A DNA stretch of 60,000 nt from Antedon mediterranea (lineage: Eukaryota > Echinodermata > Crinoidea > Comatulida > Antedonidae): the NCBI RefSeq assembly GCF_964355755.1, contig NC_092673.1:3045001-3105000 (forward strand), written 5' to 3'. Shown in pieces: positions 41,870 through 53,567 of the stretch. A model generated the notes under the pieces. It had not been told where the DNA came from, did no database searches, and worked only from the letters and a program-made list of their open reading frames with translations. How positions within the stretch are numbered: the stretch's first letter is position 1; every line of letters starts with the position of its first letter. The translations under genes and the position numbers were made by a program.

Positions 41870-44690
41870 ATAGCATATGAGTATATATATATTGAAATTT
41901 ATTTTGAACTCCAAATTAAAATGACTACAGTGTGGTAGTTAGCAGACAATCTAATAGTTGAAATATTCATCCTCAGTTTATTCAGTCAATAAAGACAAGG
42001 CCTGTAAATCAATTGGATTACTTCTGGACATTGCTGGACATTGCAATGATATTAATAACTGACCGATGCCCTGAGCGAATAAGACCATTATCAGATAGTG
42101 TACTAAACAATGACATTTTAGTGAGGCTTGATATTAAAATACTTTGTGTAATATTTATATCTTTATTTATAACACTTGGATAAGAATTAATCTTTATATA
42201 TCACAATTTATATACTCTATATTAATAATATATTATTTTATTTCAAGAATTGGAATTTAGAAGGAGAAAGATACTAATACAGTCAATATATTTCTTAAAG
42301 TTTTTCTTTCACAACAATTTATTAAAATTCCTGATTTGATTGTTTTAGCTTTGGGCTAAACACCATTCTTCCACATTCTGAAAATGTTTTTGTTTTCTTT
42401 ATTAAATTATCATTAAATGTGCTCAAATGGAATTTAATGTTTGTTTTCCTAATCTTTATCTTCTATATCATAAAGTCCACATCCTATCAACTCACCACAA
42501 ACAATATAAAAAAATAACTTGAAGATTGTACAGACTTAACTTATGGGTGATAGACTAATTATAGATCATTTCAAAACAGGGTTACGGTAGAAAGATCAAG
42601 GCTTTGAGAACCCTAGGAGGTTGAGGTGTCCTGTCTAGATCGCCCCATGTGTCTAAACGGTTCCGTGGATGCAAGGAATTGCTATGTCATAAGGAATGCG
42701 TTTTCTGTGATTCACGTTTGATGGCTAGGCTGTATGACTGACAACTTTAAAATATATACCAATACCTGATAATGAAATTAATATGTGATAAACACTCTAG
42801 GCTCATGTTTGCCTAGATATTGTCTTATCAGATTTCAATGAGAATCAATGAACGGCCAATTCAATCTCAAGTGGATCACACTGCAGATTTTGAACGGCAG
42901 ATCACATTACATATGAAGCTATATTAATGTGTGTTTAAAGGCAGCCATGTTGATAGAGTATGGTTTAATCATGTAATGATTTCATGTTATTCGTTTATTG
43001 ATCATAAATACAAAATTAACAAGATTCTTTCTTTTTGGTTCATATTGTCTTCTAGTTGTAACATGTCATGGAATACAGAAAATAATCATACTCATAGTCA
43101 TTTTCTTTCAAGAAAACAAATTCTATCCTAATTATAATATAATAGTTACGGTATAAATGAATATCATAATTAGATTTTTCTACCCAAAATGTTTTCTACT
43201 TAAGATTTTTCCTCTTCTTATCCATCAATATTGGCAGGCCAGGTAGTGATTTCTCTATTTTTGCATGCAATTCTTAAAATTACTTTTTAGAAATTTCTTT
43301 GTTCAGAAAATATTAACTTGTTAATCCTCAATGGTTTATTTTAGTTTTTTTTTCTATCAGAGGAAAGAAATGTTATCATAATTATTATAATATTGTACTG
43401 TATTACAATTCCTTTCTGTTAAACTTAAATATTGTATTATTTAAAACTATAGATGGTTATCATTTAGCTGTCTGTCTGTCTGTCTGTCTCTGTCCACATC
43501 AAAGCAAATGAAATATTGATAAATAAAATGTCAATAATTAAGAATAATTAACTAATAGCTTTTTGAAATAAAAATTACTGTAATATCCATAAGTGTATTC
43601 ACACCCATGTTGAGATTTCTATATTTTTTCTCGATTTGTTCATTAATTTTTAGAAATTACTTGAAAAAGTTGATAGTGCTATATTATATATTGTGTTATT
43701 TTCATTGAAAATCAGACTGGTAGAATTATCTGTTTTATTTGACCAGAAATAACCCTTAAATGACATATGTCAATGTTGATTTGCCAATATATTAAAACGG
43801 ATTTTAGTTAAACATTGTAATTCCATTCTTATATGTTACAAAATCCATTGATTTATTATCGTATTAAACCACAGAATCCTGATAAGCAAAATAAGATCTT
43901 TTTAAATCCTTCGAAAGCGTTATATATCTGTTAGAATCACCGATTTCTAGCGTTAGATAAGTTTATGTATTCCATTGTATTGTAAGTAAACCGGAGTTCA
44001 CAGTGTTTTATCGTGAAGGAATTACTTTATTTTTCAATTCCAGCGTGCTTATCAATTATCACCATAATCAATGAGTCTTGATCTTGTATTAAATTCAAGT
44101 GAATAACATGTGATGTTAAGCATAAAGAAATAACCTATTAAAACCATGTTCTGCCTTAATTGTTGAATGCGAAGTGTTGTGTTTGTTGTACATATTGGTT
44201 TTTCAATTGTTTACTGGTTAAATGAAGCGCAAACAACTGTGAACCTTCGGGCAGAAAATTACAACTTTATTCGCGCGATATTGAGTGTCAATCAAAAAAA
44301 AGAACAATTCATTTCTGTTTTTATTGCTGAATTTCACAGGAAGCGAAATGTAGAGATTTTGTGCAAGTTTTAACTCGTTCTATAGGTAGCCATGTTTCTT
44401 TAGTTTATGCTTCATAAGTTTATTGTTTAAATGCAAAAGCAGTTAAAAGAATTGGAGGCCCTACAAGTCTGGCTTTTAATTTTGTCAAACCAGCTGCATA
44501 ATCAGAATCACAGTATTTGTGTTACAGATGTATTTATTTATTCAATTTTTTCATTGAACGTAACAAAGTATAAAAGGTGTTATATTGTAGGGGTCCCAGA
44601 AGGGGCATCACACTCACAGTTCAATATATTGTGCACACACTAAAGACAGCGTTGTTTTTATCTTTTGAACATATCAAAATGAAACTAATG
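41870..44690. other. No recognised feature except a CTGT microsatellite
   Basis: AT-rich sequence; short ORFs (for example 42931-43131, 44167-44373) have no motif and AT-driven composition. Confidence 0.5.
43468..43490. repeat. CTGT microsatellite
   Basis: Five to six CTGT units, uninterrupted apart from the end. Confidence 0.85.
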
Positions 44691-44694
44691 ATTT

Positions 44695-44785
44695 ATAGTG
44701 TGTTGTGCCCAAATATGGTAGTTATATGCCCAAATATGGTAGTGATATGACATCATCATAAAGTTTGATAGTTTAGACAGAGCTT
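44695..44785 (+). mobile_element. MITE-A copy 12 (internally deleted, two units)
   Basis: Contains TTGTGCCCAAATATGGTAG, a second unit, ATGACATCATCAT and the right end AAGTTTGATAGTTTAGACAG followed by TA at 44786-44787. The left terminal repeat is missing. Confidence 0.78.
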
Positions 44786-45905
44786 TATAAATTGTATTCT
44801 TCAATGAAATATATATTTTATATGACTATATTCCAATGCTCAAGTAATTGCTAATTGCTAAACCAATTCAATAGCATTCAATATTGGTGTAGGCCTTTCC
44901 CCAGGACTAGGCCTTTCTCTTGTCATATTGGGTACATTTTTTTATAGTAGAGCATAAACTGTATAGGCCATATGTATAGATATTAATCAAAATAAAATTG
45001 ACAATACATATGCCTACTGAATTATACTGAAACAGTAACTTATCCTTATTTCTATTAATGATAATACAGTACATTATTTTCTTTCTTATTTTTCTTTTTA
45101 TCAACATACCGATACTGCATACATTTTTTCCATTAAAGTTTGATACTCACAGATTTATACAAACAATTGATAAGTCATTTAGGAGTATATAACTTTCCCA
45201 ATTTACTTTCACAGAAACGCTCTAAAGATAACATTCCAATATTGCTGTATTCAATTTTAATTCTTTGCTTCAAAAGATGTTAAGATTTGTTAAAGTCAAT
45301 CGGGTTCAAGTTTGTGCAAGCTATGTTTATCTAAGCTCTGATTTCCTAGGCCGTTGGGAAAGTGGTTTTCATGATTTTCATAAGCAAGCAGAATGGTTGC
45401 CTATTGACAATATTTGCCAATGGTGAACTTAAGCCTAAAGCTAAGTTTACTGACTGTTAGCCGGGTCATCTTGGTGCTCAATCTAAATTCAATGGTTCCT
45501 GTTTATATAAATAGGCGATTTAAAAGATGTTTCTCACAATAGATACTTAAAGATAATTCACTTAATGCCCCAAAGAACTCCAGGTGTATAGCTACATGTA
45601 GGGAGACATACCCACACAAACCAAAGGGGAATATTTTTATTTAAACTGCCTATATGTACTCGCATTAGCTGCCTTGTATGAATATCATAGACAGTGAAGT
45701 CAGAAAAAAAAACAAAAATACAGGTGTAATGTTTGGGAACATTTGAATATGTTTTATATTGCTCCTGTAGACTGCATGTAATGTCTTCAATTTTATTACC
45801 TCATTCAGATAATATTAGATAACTCACTTTGGACAAATTTGTTTTCCTACCCCAATGTGTGTAGAGAAAGGACACAGCAGGGAGACAAATTGGGACATGG
45901 ATTTA

Positions 45906-46065
45906 AGCTCCGTTTACACTATCAAACTTAATGTGAGAAAAAATGTGATGTGCCCATATATGGATATGATGAAAACTTATTACTATCATATTTGTGCATA
46001 TCAACACCGTATTTGGGCACATCACAGTTTTTTGTCACAGTAGTTTGATAGTGTAGACCGAGCTT
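45906..46065 (+). mobile_element. MITE-A copy 13 (full length, 160 bp)
   Basis: TA at 45904-45905 and 46066-46067. Palindromic interior of the copy 3 and 6 type, without tandem units. Confidence 0.9.
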
Positions 46066-46754
46066 TAGAAACACATCCAGTGTTTATTTGCCTCAGCAAT
46101 ACTGATGCCTTCAAATTGGTTTTAGATTCTTGAGAAGAAGAAAAACAAATACAAATATCGTGATTAAAAAACTAATTATTTTAGGCTTAGCACTAATGCT
46201 AGTGGATTAGCAGTGCTAGGTTACTAACTAGCTACCATACGTCACAGAAAAAAATCATTTATTCTATTCTGTGCTTTATTATGATAGATGGGTATTTTAA
46301 ACTCGTCTCATTTTGACCATTAATTGGCAATAAAAAAAACATGGTAATATATATAGTGTTGTTGTTTACAAGATTATTATTATAGATCTGGTTTTTGTTG
46401 TCATTTATCAACAATGTGAACTGCATTTTCACTCATAGATTTTAAAATTAAAAGATAAAATGGAATTGTATGGTATTTAAAAAGACAGTAGGCCTATATA
46501 AAAAAATGTATGATCATACACTAGTGTTTGCATAATATGCCTACATATTGTTGTACTGTATATACCGTACTGAGTAATACAACATATTGTATTTAATGAG
46601 AATTCACTAATAGGCTATTTGAAGAAAAATTAATCAAAATAAATGAATTAATCCAGATAAAGGTATAATTTGACCTTTTATTTGAAAACACACACATGTT
46701 TTAAGCTTTGTTTAAATATAAACTTGATCAAAGGCCTGCGATTGCCTATTACTG

Positions 46755-46818
46755 ACCGTACGGGTGTCAATGACCATGTGTGCCAGTGACCATGTGACGT
46801 GTCAGTGACCATGGGCGT
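46755..46818. repeat. Short GTGACCAT-based tandem repeat
   Basis: Three units of about 18-19 bp of the form GTCAGTGACCATGTG; further isolated GTGACCA/GTAACCA motifs follow to about 46960. Confidence 0.6.
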
Positions 46819-47082
46819 GTACAGGAGGCCTACCACAGAACCCCTGGCCAGTAACCATAGTAACTTCCTTTATTATGCTGACCATAGGTCATCTTAGGTG
46901 TACCACTACGCGTGAACCAGTTACCAGGCGTGGCATGTCTTATGGTGACCACAGTGACCAGTATTATTGTATAATTAACCTTGACCAACCTTATGACAGG
47001 TGTCCATTATCAAAAGGTGTGAGAAGGAGGATATTTGATAACCCAATTCAACACACACTCACACTTTCAGCTTCACTTTTTA

Positions 47083-47224
47083 GGCTCTGTCTACACTATA
47101 CTTTATGTGGCAAAAAATTGTGATGTGCCTATATATGGTAATGACATCATATCATATACCATATTTAAGCATATCACTACCATATTTGGGCACATCAAAC
47201 TTTGATAGTGTGTTGACAGAGCTT
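47083..47224 (+). mobile_element. MITE-A copy 14 (142 bp)
   Basis: TA at 47081-47082 and 47225-47226. The left end reads GGCTCTGTCTACACTATACT; the subterminal region is slightly shortened and the interior is of the palindromic type. Confidence 0.87.
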
Positions 47225-47226
47225 TA

Positions 47227-48659
47227 TACATAGGTTAGTGTTTTGTAACATGTGAAAAAACGTCATTATAATACCCGTATGCATAATAATGATAGGAAAA
47301 TCGTTGGACACACGCATTGCGTTCACACGATGATATTGTTTATGCGCGCGCATCAACGATGTATATGTAAATATTTTACACATTGATGTAATACTAATCA
47401 ATATCAAGTATGCTGATTATTGTACTTAAATAATTAATTGGTAATATATATTTTTTAGTACGCGTTGAATATACTTTTTGCAGACATTTTGTCGCCATCG
47501 ACGCATGAGAACGCGCGGCCGGTCAGTAGCAGCGTCTATCATTAATTCACTCTTGTGATGTCACATTAATGTTGACCTGCGACGCGCCAATTTCCCATAA
47601 AAAAAATCATAATCACTATCATTAAGATATACATTAATAATTAAACAATGTGATGCTAGACCAGGCCTCACCACCTCTAACCGATTCGTCACCAGAATGA
47701 GTTTAATAATTATGTCAATCATAATTGTGCGTGTTTGCTCTTCATATTATCACTTTTAACGACTTTAGACCTAACACATTTTTCTTTTAATTACTAAAAA
47801 TGCTGTATTTGGCTTTGTTGTATGTGTACCTCACATTCATTCAGGCCTACATATCACCAGACGTCGTTATTTGATGATTGTATTCAAGGGCTAGGCCTAC
47901 AGATGATCGGAAAGTTTATTCATATTCCTGACTTTATTCACATCATTTGTAGAACATTTACGACGTAGTATTTTTAGTTCTGAATTAATACATTCAGTGT
48001 ATAAACTTCACAAATGATTTCTGTGAGTTCTTTGTTAAGTTTGATAATCGCAAACAGAGATTACTACATTAATATGTTGATAACTGTGATCGTGCATTTT
48101 GAAGAGAAGCGTAGGCCTACATTTGAATTTGAACTTAGAGAGGTTATTTTATATAGGCCTATTGTTTCTTTGTGTTGTTACACACTATTATTCCTCATTA
48201 GTTCGTGTAGTTTTTAAAGAGTATTATGTGGTTACCACTCTCACCACGTACATTTCACATACGCGCGCGTGTAGTTTAGCTTTTCTTGACAACTTCTAAT
48301 ATAATTCCATCAACATCAGCAAATGTTACAACATTAGGACAGTCCGCGGTGATTTAGACTGGCGCACATCTCTTAATAAATGCACTATGTACTCCTTGCA
48401 ATGGCTTTGATGGAATTTATTATTTTTTATGATCTTATAATGAAAAACATACATAAAATGCGTTTCTCATAACAAAAATGCAGTGACGGAAAAAAACTTA
48501 AGAACCGCAATCGACGATATGAAAAATTGAGGTAACGAATACTAAACACCGTTACGTACCAAGCACTGCGTTGAACATTTACTTTTCCATCAATCTGCAT
48601 TTTTTGGCAGGTTATGCTTACCATACTTAATATTAAACAATAAATATGAAAGGGATATA
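47227..48659. other. CpG-richer non-coding stretch
   Basis: GCGCGCG and ACGCGCGGCC clusters occur near 47340-47352, 47508-47520 and 48261-48270, in contrast to the CpG-poor DNA to the left. This may mark a promoter region for the weak candidate exon after 48.66 kb. No exon is recognised here. Confidence 0.35.
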
Positions 48660-49024
48660 TTATATGAAAGTGAGTGACGTCACTTCAAAGGGGACACCAC
48701 ATGGCGAATACGATTAATATAATTTGCAACTTGGCGAAGTGTTTGTTTTAAATCGGTTGGTCAATTTGTCAGACAGGTGACCGAACGAAAGGTGACGGAA
48801 CCCATCTGAGTTCAGATCGAAATCAAAGTCTTCTGCTGCTGCTCAGGTTTGATCATTAAATAAAAAAGATGATGAATGTCGACAGTGTCACTCGTCTTCA
48901 GGAGCGATTACGTAAAAATGGTGTTGACGTTAAAAGCATCAATAAGTTGTTTTTCTCTAGACCATCAACCGTGTCGTTCGGTCGCCGCATGCTCATAATC
49001 TTCGTAATATTCGTCCTCATGTAG
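48660..49024 (+). promoter_or_regulatory. Possible promoter and first exon with a 51-codon ORF
   Basis: A perfect CRE TGACGTCA lies at 48675-48682. About 190 bp downstream an ORF starts with two consecutive ATGs (48869, 48872) and runs 51 codons to a TAG at 49022-49024, reading MNVDSVTRLQERLRKNGVDV near the start with a hydrophobic C-terminal end (MLIIFVIFVLM) drawn from the adjacent CGT-type repeat. The first 30 codons have protein-like composition; the end does not, so a splice donor within the ORF is possible. I do not recognise the protein and the call is weak. Confidence 0.25.
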
Positions 49025-49045
49025 TCGGCATCTTTACCATTGTCG

Positions 49046-49142
49046 TCGTCATAACATTCGTCGTCGTCGTCGTCATAATATTCGTTGTCGTCTTAATATT
49101 CGTTGTCATAATATTCGTCGTCCTCATCTTCACCGTTTGTCG
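49046..49142. repeat. CGT-rich minisatellite
   Basis: Irregular units of the form ATAATATTCGTCGTCGTC. Read on the minus strand it would encode an acidic Asp/Glu/Tyr-rich stretch but contains a TAA in that frame, so coding is unlikely. Confidence 0.65.
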
Positions 49143-49489
49143 TATAGCCGTCGTCACATCTCCCCCGTCATTGTCATCATTATCATGGTGTTATGTATCT
49201 AAATTACATTTTCACTATGCCTAATTATTCTCAAATAAATCTAATGATGATATTACGTTTTTTATTGTTTTATTTACCGTAATAAAAATTTACCGGTACA
49301 CAAAGGCCTGGGTGTAAAACTGAGTTTTTCAAACTTAGTTTAATCATTTACGCAAATGTATTAAATGGTAATTTCAAAACCCATCGCATGATTTAGAACT
49401 TTAAGCATGAATTGATAAACCAATATGGATCCCAGTAAATAGTCAATATGAGGTGAATTGATTGCAACAAAATAAATACGAGAATAGAT

Positions 49490-49661
49490 TGTGGACACAA
49501 TTATGGCCTTGTCGGCAACCCGATGCTCGGTGCGCCCCAGGCACGACATACGAACACGAATTTGAACCAGGCTGAACCGTGTAAGCTGTTTCCAAACCAG
49601 TTATGATATTGCCAGCAGGGTGTAAAACAAATACATGTACTCTCGGATCAGCCTTCCGTCC
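49490..49661 (-). pseudogene. Decayed repeat or coding fragment, copy 1 (DPRV...GNI motif)
   Basis: One frame reads GRKADPRVHVFVLHPAGNI, and after an apparent frameshift another reads TEHRVADKAIIVST. The same two blocks occur, in one frame, at 52320-52448 on the plus strand. It lies inside a 132-codon ORF (49443-49841) otherwise without features. Family unknown. Confidence 0.3.
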
Positions 49662-50624
49662 CTTGATTGGTTTTGTCTGATTTCCGACGAGGAGATTGAA
49701 GTAGGATTCAGTTTGCATTTGCTGAACATGTGATTTGTCACCGAACGAAAGTTTTAAGTTTCTATTCGATACGTTTATGTTCACCGACCTAGATAGTTTT
49801 TGATTTGAGATAAGGTGCCGTGAAGATGAATTTAAACCCAAGCATCGAAGAAGTATGCGCTTTGGTGTCTAATTTGATTTCTCCGTTTACTAATTATTAT
49901 TACCGAGTTGTATTGGATTTAATTTGTCGATTTAGTTATAGCAGTGCTGAGCCCTGAACCAAACGTCCGATGTGTCCCCTTTTAGTTCCGTAATAAAATA
50001 TGAATTAATTTTTATAAAATTCCACTAAGGAATTATGAGTATGCTAGATATAATCTAAACAAATTTTAAATGTTATTATAAAACTCGAATTTTGCAGTAA
50101 ATTTAATTTTTAAAATGGTTATTGGATAGCTCTATCACCACTTCTTTTTTCTACTTTACTGAGGCAAAGTTTTTTTAAGATGTACTCTCGTATTCACGAC
50201 GGCGTACTACGTCATAGTTGGTTATTACAATGTAATAACAACAATTATTGTCAACGAACTTTTTGATTGTTTACAAAGTTTAAAACAACAAACGTTAAAA
50301 GGCATTTTATAAACTTCTTAAACACACAAAGCCTGCTTAACTTATCAATGCTGAATCAGCTTTTGAATAATTCCATGCCGTAGGCCTACAAACCACTCTT
50401 TTTCATTCACCGTTTGAAAAGCCCACAGATAACTTTTGTTTTTCACTTGTTCAGGCCAGGTGATGGTTATATACAAATAAATAAACATAACTTGCCACAA
50501 ATGCATTAGTCTGCCACCCCCGGGGACAGAACACATTCTTTATTGCGCCATGTGTTGTTGCATGGAGAAATAAGTTTACTTATTTCTGGTGCTGCAGTAG
50601 TACCGCGGTGTTTAATCCGTGTAA

Positions 50625-50988
50625 ATGCCAATTTACACAGACGAGCGGTATACGGTAAGCGGAAAACCACGTAGCCTGTACCACATAGAATCTGCATTTA
50701 TCCTGAGCGGAAAACGCCCCTCCTCCACTCCGCGTTGTGTGTAAATAGTCATAATGAATAGATTCTATATTTTTTACCGTTACCGCTCGCCTGTGTGATA
50801 ACGAGAAGCGGAATACCGCGTTATTGTACCGATATTGTCCCACGTATATATAATCTGTATCTATCCTAAGCTGGAATCTGTGTGTGTAAAAACGGTCATA
50901 AAGAATGATTTAGGGTGTTGTATAAACACGACCATAGATTCTATATCATTTTGTATTACCGTTACCGGGCGTCTGTGTAAATTGGCAT
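50625..50988. mobile_element. 364-bp MITE with TAA target duplication (PIF/Harbinger-like)
   Basis: Starts ATGCCAATTTACACAGACG and ends with the inverse CGTCTGTGTAAATTGGCAT; similarity continues inward through CGGTA and ACGGTAA. TAA flanks both sides (50622-50624, 50989-50991). A trinucleotide TWA duplication is the PIF/Harbinger hallmark. Internal blocks TACCGTTACCGCTCGCCTG (near 50777) and ATAGATTCTATAT are repeated, so the element may be composite. Confidence 0.7.
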
Positions 50989-51664
50989 TAAAACATCACG
51001 CACACCGTCTGACATTTATGAATTTTCTATACTTATGAGCCGTGACGAAAACAAACATCTTGGATGTATTTTTGTCTTATGTGTTGATAATCTCACCTGA
51101 TACAACAACTACATGCCGATACATTTTTGAATAGCTGATAATGAACCGCTGTTGCGAACCGACGAGTGAGATGATTTTGCAATGTTATTCTGTATGATGT
51201 TTAAAGATCGATAGGTATGGTAATCAAAATGGCAATAGACCTGTCATGATGGGAGATACAAGTCAAACTGAACCGACGACGGTAATAATATCTACGTATT
51301 ACGGTACGTGTTTTGCAGCAGCAAGGGCGCGATGTACCGCATCAAAGAATACCGTAACGACACGCATAATAAAACATTAATTTTAACATACTATTATGAT
51401 CAATTTTTCACACTTAACATACCGGGAGATTGCCTTTCCTAGAAGGTCACTGAAGGAGGCCTAGCGTAATTTGTCAACTTGACACGTTTTAATGCGCCTT
51501 TAATAAATCTTCTAATTTGTCAAATAGTTTTAGTATAATTACCCTCGTTTATGTGTTATATCTTTAGTTGGCTTATCCCTTACTTAATGGTTTAATCACT
51601 GGTTGCTTGTTGTATTAAAATATGTCTGAGTGCTGTCATCTAGTTTCTCCAAGTTTAATAATAT

Positions 51665-51900
51665 AATAATATAATATCCTGGATTTATATAACGCCTAAT
51701 GTTGTGAAACCTCTAAGCGCTGTACATATAAACTAATACGATAAAATGGTCCAACCATGCCAAAAAAAAACCCCCCACAAACCGAAGTAACGGGATACGC
51801 CAGGAAACGGTCTAATAATTGAACCCCGGTCAGCATTAATTGTGTTTCAGTCATCCCGGATTCAGGCGCCTCCTGCCCTACACAAACTAGATCTGAAACA
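51665..51900 (+). repeat. SINE/LINE 3'-tail-like interspersed repeat
   Basis: An ATAATA microsatellite is followed by GGATTTATATAACGCCTAAT and CTCTAAGCGCTGTACA, a block commonly found in invertebrate interspersed repeats. Both ends are unclear. Confidence 0.35.
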
Positions 51901-52319
51901 GTCTAATCTCACTGTACATACAAAATTTATTTTTTAAATGTATGGTGTTATTTTTGGAAAGCTACGTTAAAAAATTCAGTTATCATGCACGATACATTCA
52001 CCATATCCGTATTAATTTTTGGATGGATGTTGATTTGTATTAATTTGCCATGTGATTGATTGATTGATTGATCAGTTAATTTACTTTTAATCGATTTATT
52101 GTCTAATTTTATTACAAATTAGCCTTGTAAAAAACTTTATTGCTGGTCTTTAAAAGTAAAAATGCATTGACAGAAATCGAGAAGTGCGACAGAAGTGATT
52201 AGTCGGAACACATCACCCTCAACTAATCCATCTGTTATCATACCAGCCTCGGTAATGGCAGTGGTTTGGTAGTCTAAACAATTGCGGTGTGTCACAAAGG
52301 CCTGTCTTCTCATCTAAAG

Positions 52320-52448
52320 GTGAGGGCCAAGGATCCACGGGTGATCAACATTTTTAGGCCTAGCGGAAATATAAATAAACCATGCGCGTTGAGTTGCTAC
52401 AGGCCTGATGCTTGTTTTCCGGCTGACGATCTCATCATCGCCTCTGGT
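52320..52448 (+). pseudogene. Decayed repeat or coding fragment, copy 2 (DPRV...GNI motif)
   Basis: Reads VRAKDPRVINIFRPSGNI, then DACFPADDLIIASG in the same frame. Similarity to the copy at 49.5-49.66 kb is clearer in protein than in nucleotides, which hints at past coding capacity. The following GGTAGGTC could be a donor. No domain is recognised. Confidence 0.3.
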
Positions 52449-53379
52449 AGGTCTAGCTTATTATTATAAAATATTTATCATATTGTGATTTTTGTTATTC
52501 ATATGAGCTGCTATTATTAAGTAGACGTCAAACCTCTTGTGATGTTCCTGTATTAGGATGCATTATGTTTTACTTGATTAGCGCACATTACATAAATACT
52601 TGGCGGTGAATCAAAGCGGCAACGATAAAGAATACAATGACCAATTGACTTAAAAGACTGGAATCTAGGCTACGGAATGAATGAAGTAGACAGCATCAAT
52701 CAAAAAGTCTTTTATTACAGAGAATGATATGAAAATATTAATATTCAACGATTGATACTGATGCATTTACACACATTCGATGGGTTTTTAGATTTTTTCC
52801 GCCAGCTTCAAGTACTATGATGGTATCGGTTTAAAAAATGAAATTTCATATTCCTTTGTTGCGCGGTTAAATTGCGCCAACCTTTTGGCCCAAAGAGTAC
52901 GTTTAGCCTAGTTACGAGGTACAGAAACATATTGCGGTTGTGATTACTGTGCCACAAGGTAAAAGTTGTTTTTTAGTGTAGGTCGATTTCGAATTTTACC
53001 GTATATATAGGCCTAATTAAGCATGGTATCGATTCAGAAGGTGTGACGTGACTGTTTCTAACAACCACAACCACCTCATTCTTTGAATCTTGTCTGCATT
53101 TTTGGGGGTGAACAGAATATGTGCGTGGAAAGCCTCACGATGAGTGAAAGTTAGTTCGTTTACAATGTTCTTAATCTTTTGACCAATCAAAGGCGTTGTC
53201 GTTTATTAGGACGTCGTGGGACGTATGCCGTTTTAATTAAAATGTAAAATGAAATGTAAATGGCATTTACCGTCCTACTGCGATATTCTATAAAATGATA
53301 TGGATCAAAATACATTTTGACGTTTCATGCAACTTTGAGTCGTGTTTTGGGTAGATTCCAGACATGTTTAAACACCAAA

Positions 53380-53567
53380 ATGGCCGAGGGTGTCTTGTAT
53401 ATTCATAGCTTAGACAGGTACGCTCGGCAGGTACATGTGAACAACGACATGTTTAGCATAACCTTTGCATAAACAAAATGGAAGAAGCAGCCCAAAGTGA
53501 GGATATGTTATCACAAGAGAATGGAATAGTTATTCCACCAGTTAATGATGAGGTTGAACTTACCTGA
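53380..53567 (+). CDS. Candidate 5' exon of an unidentified gene
   Basis: The ATG at 53478 in the good context ACAAAATGG opens a 29-codon ORF, MEEAAQSEDMLSQENGIVIP..., whose acidic, polar composition is typical of a metazoan N terminus. It closes at TGA 53565-53567 unless spliced; a GAG/GTTGAA donor at about 53551 is possible but non-optimal. A second ATG upstream (53380, context AAAATGGCC) opens a 30-codon reading frame in another phase and would act as an upstream ORF; a donor CAG/GTACGC lies at about 53417. No downstream exon was identified, so the rest of the gene, if real, is beyond the window or unrecognised. Confidence 0.25.

Noticed and set aside
44941-45110. Short minus-strand ORF rich in Lys and Ile
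   Set aside because: AT-driven composition, no motif, no conserved context.
49046-49142. Acidic Asp/Tyr-rich reading frame on the minus strand
   Set aside because: It is the translation of a CGT-type minisatellite and contains a stop.
49443-49841. 132-codon minus-strand ORF, the longest in the right half
   Set aside because: Only one short segment resembles another locus, the frame is broken by an apparent shift there, and no domain or splice context supports a gene. I kept it as a decayed fragment.
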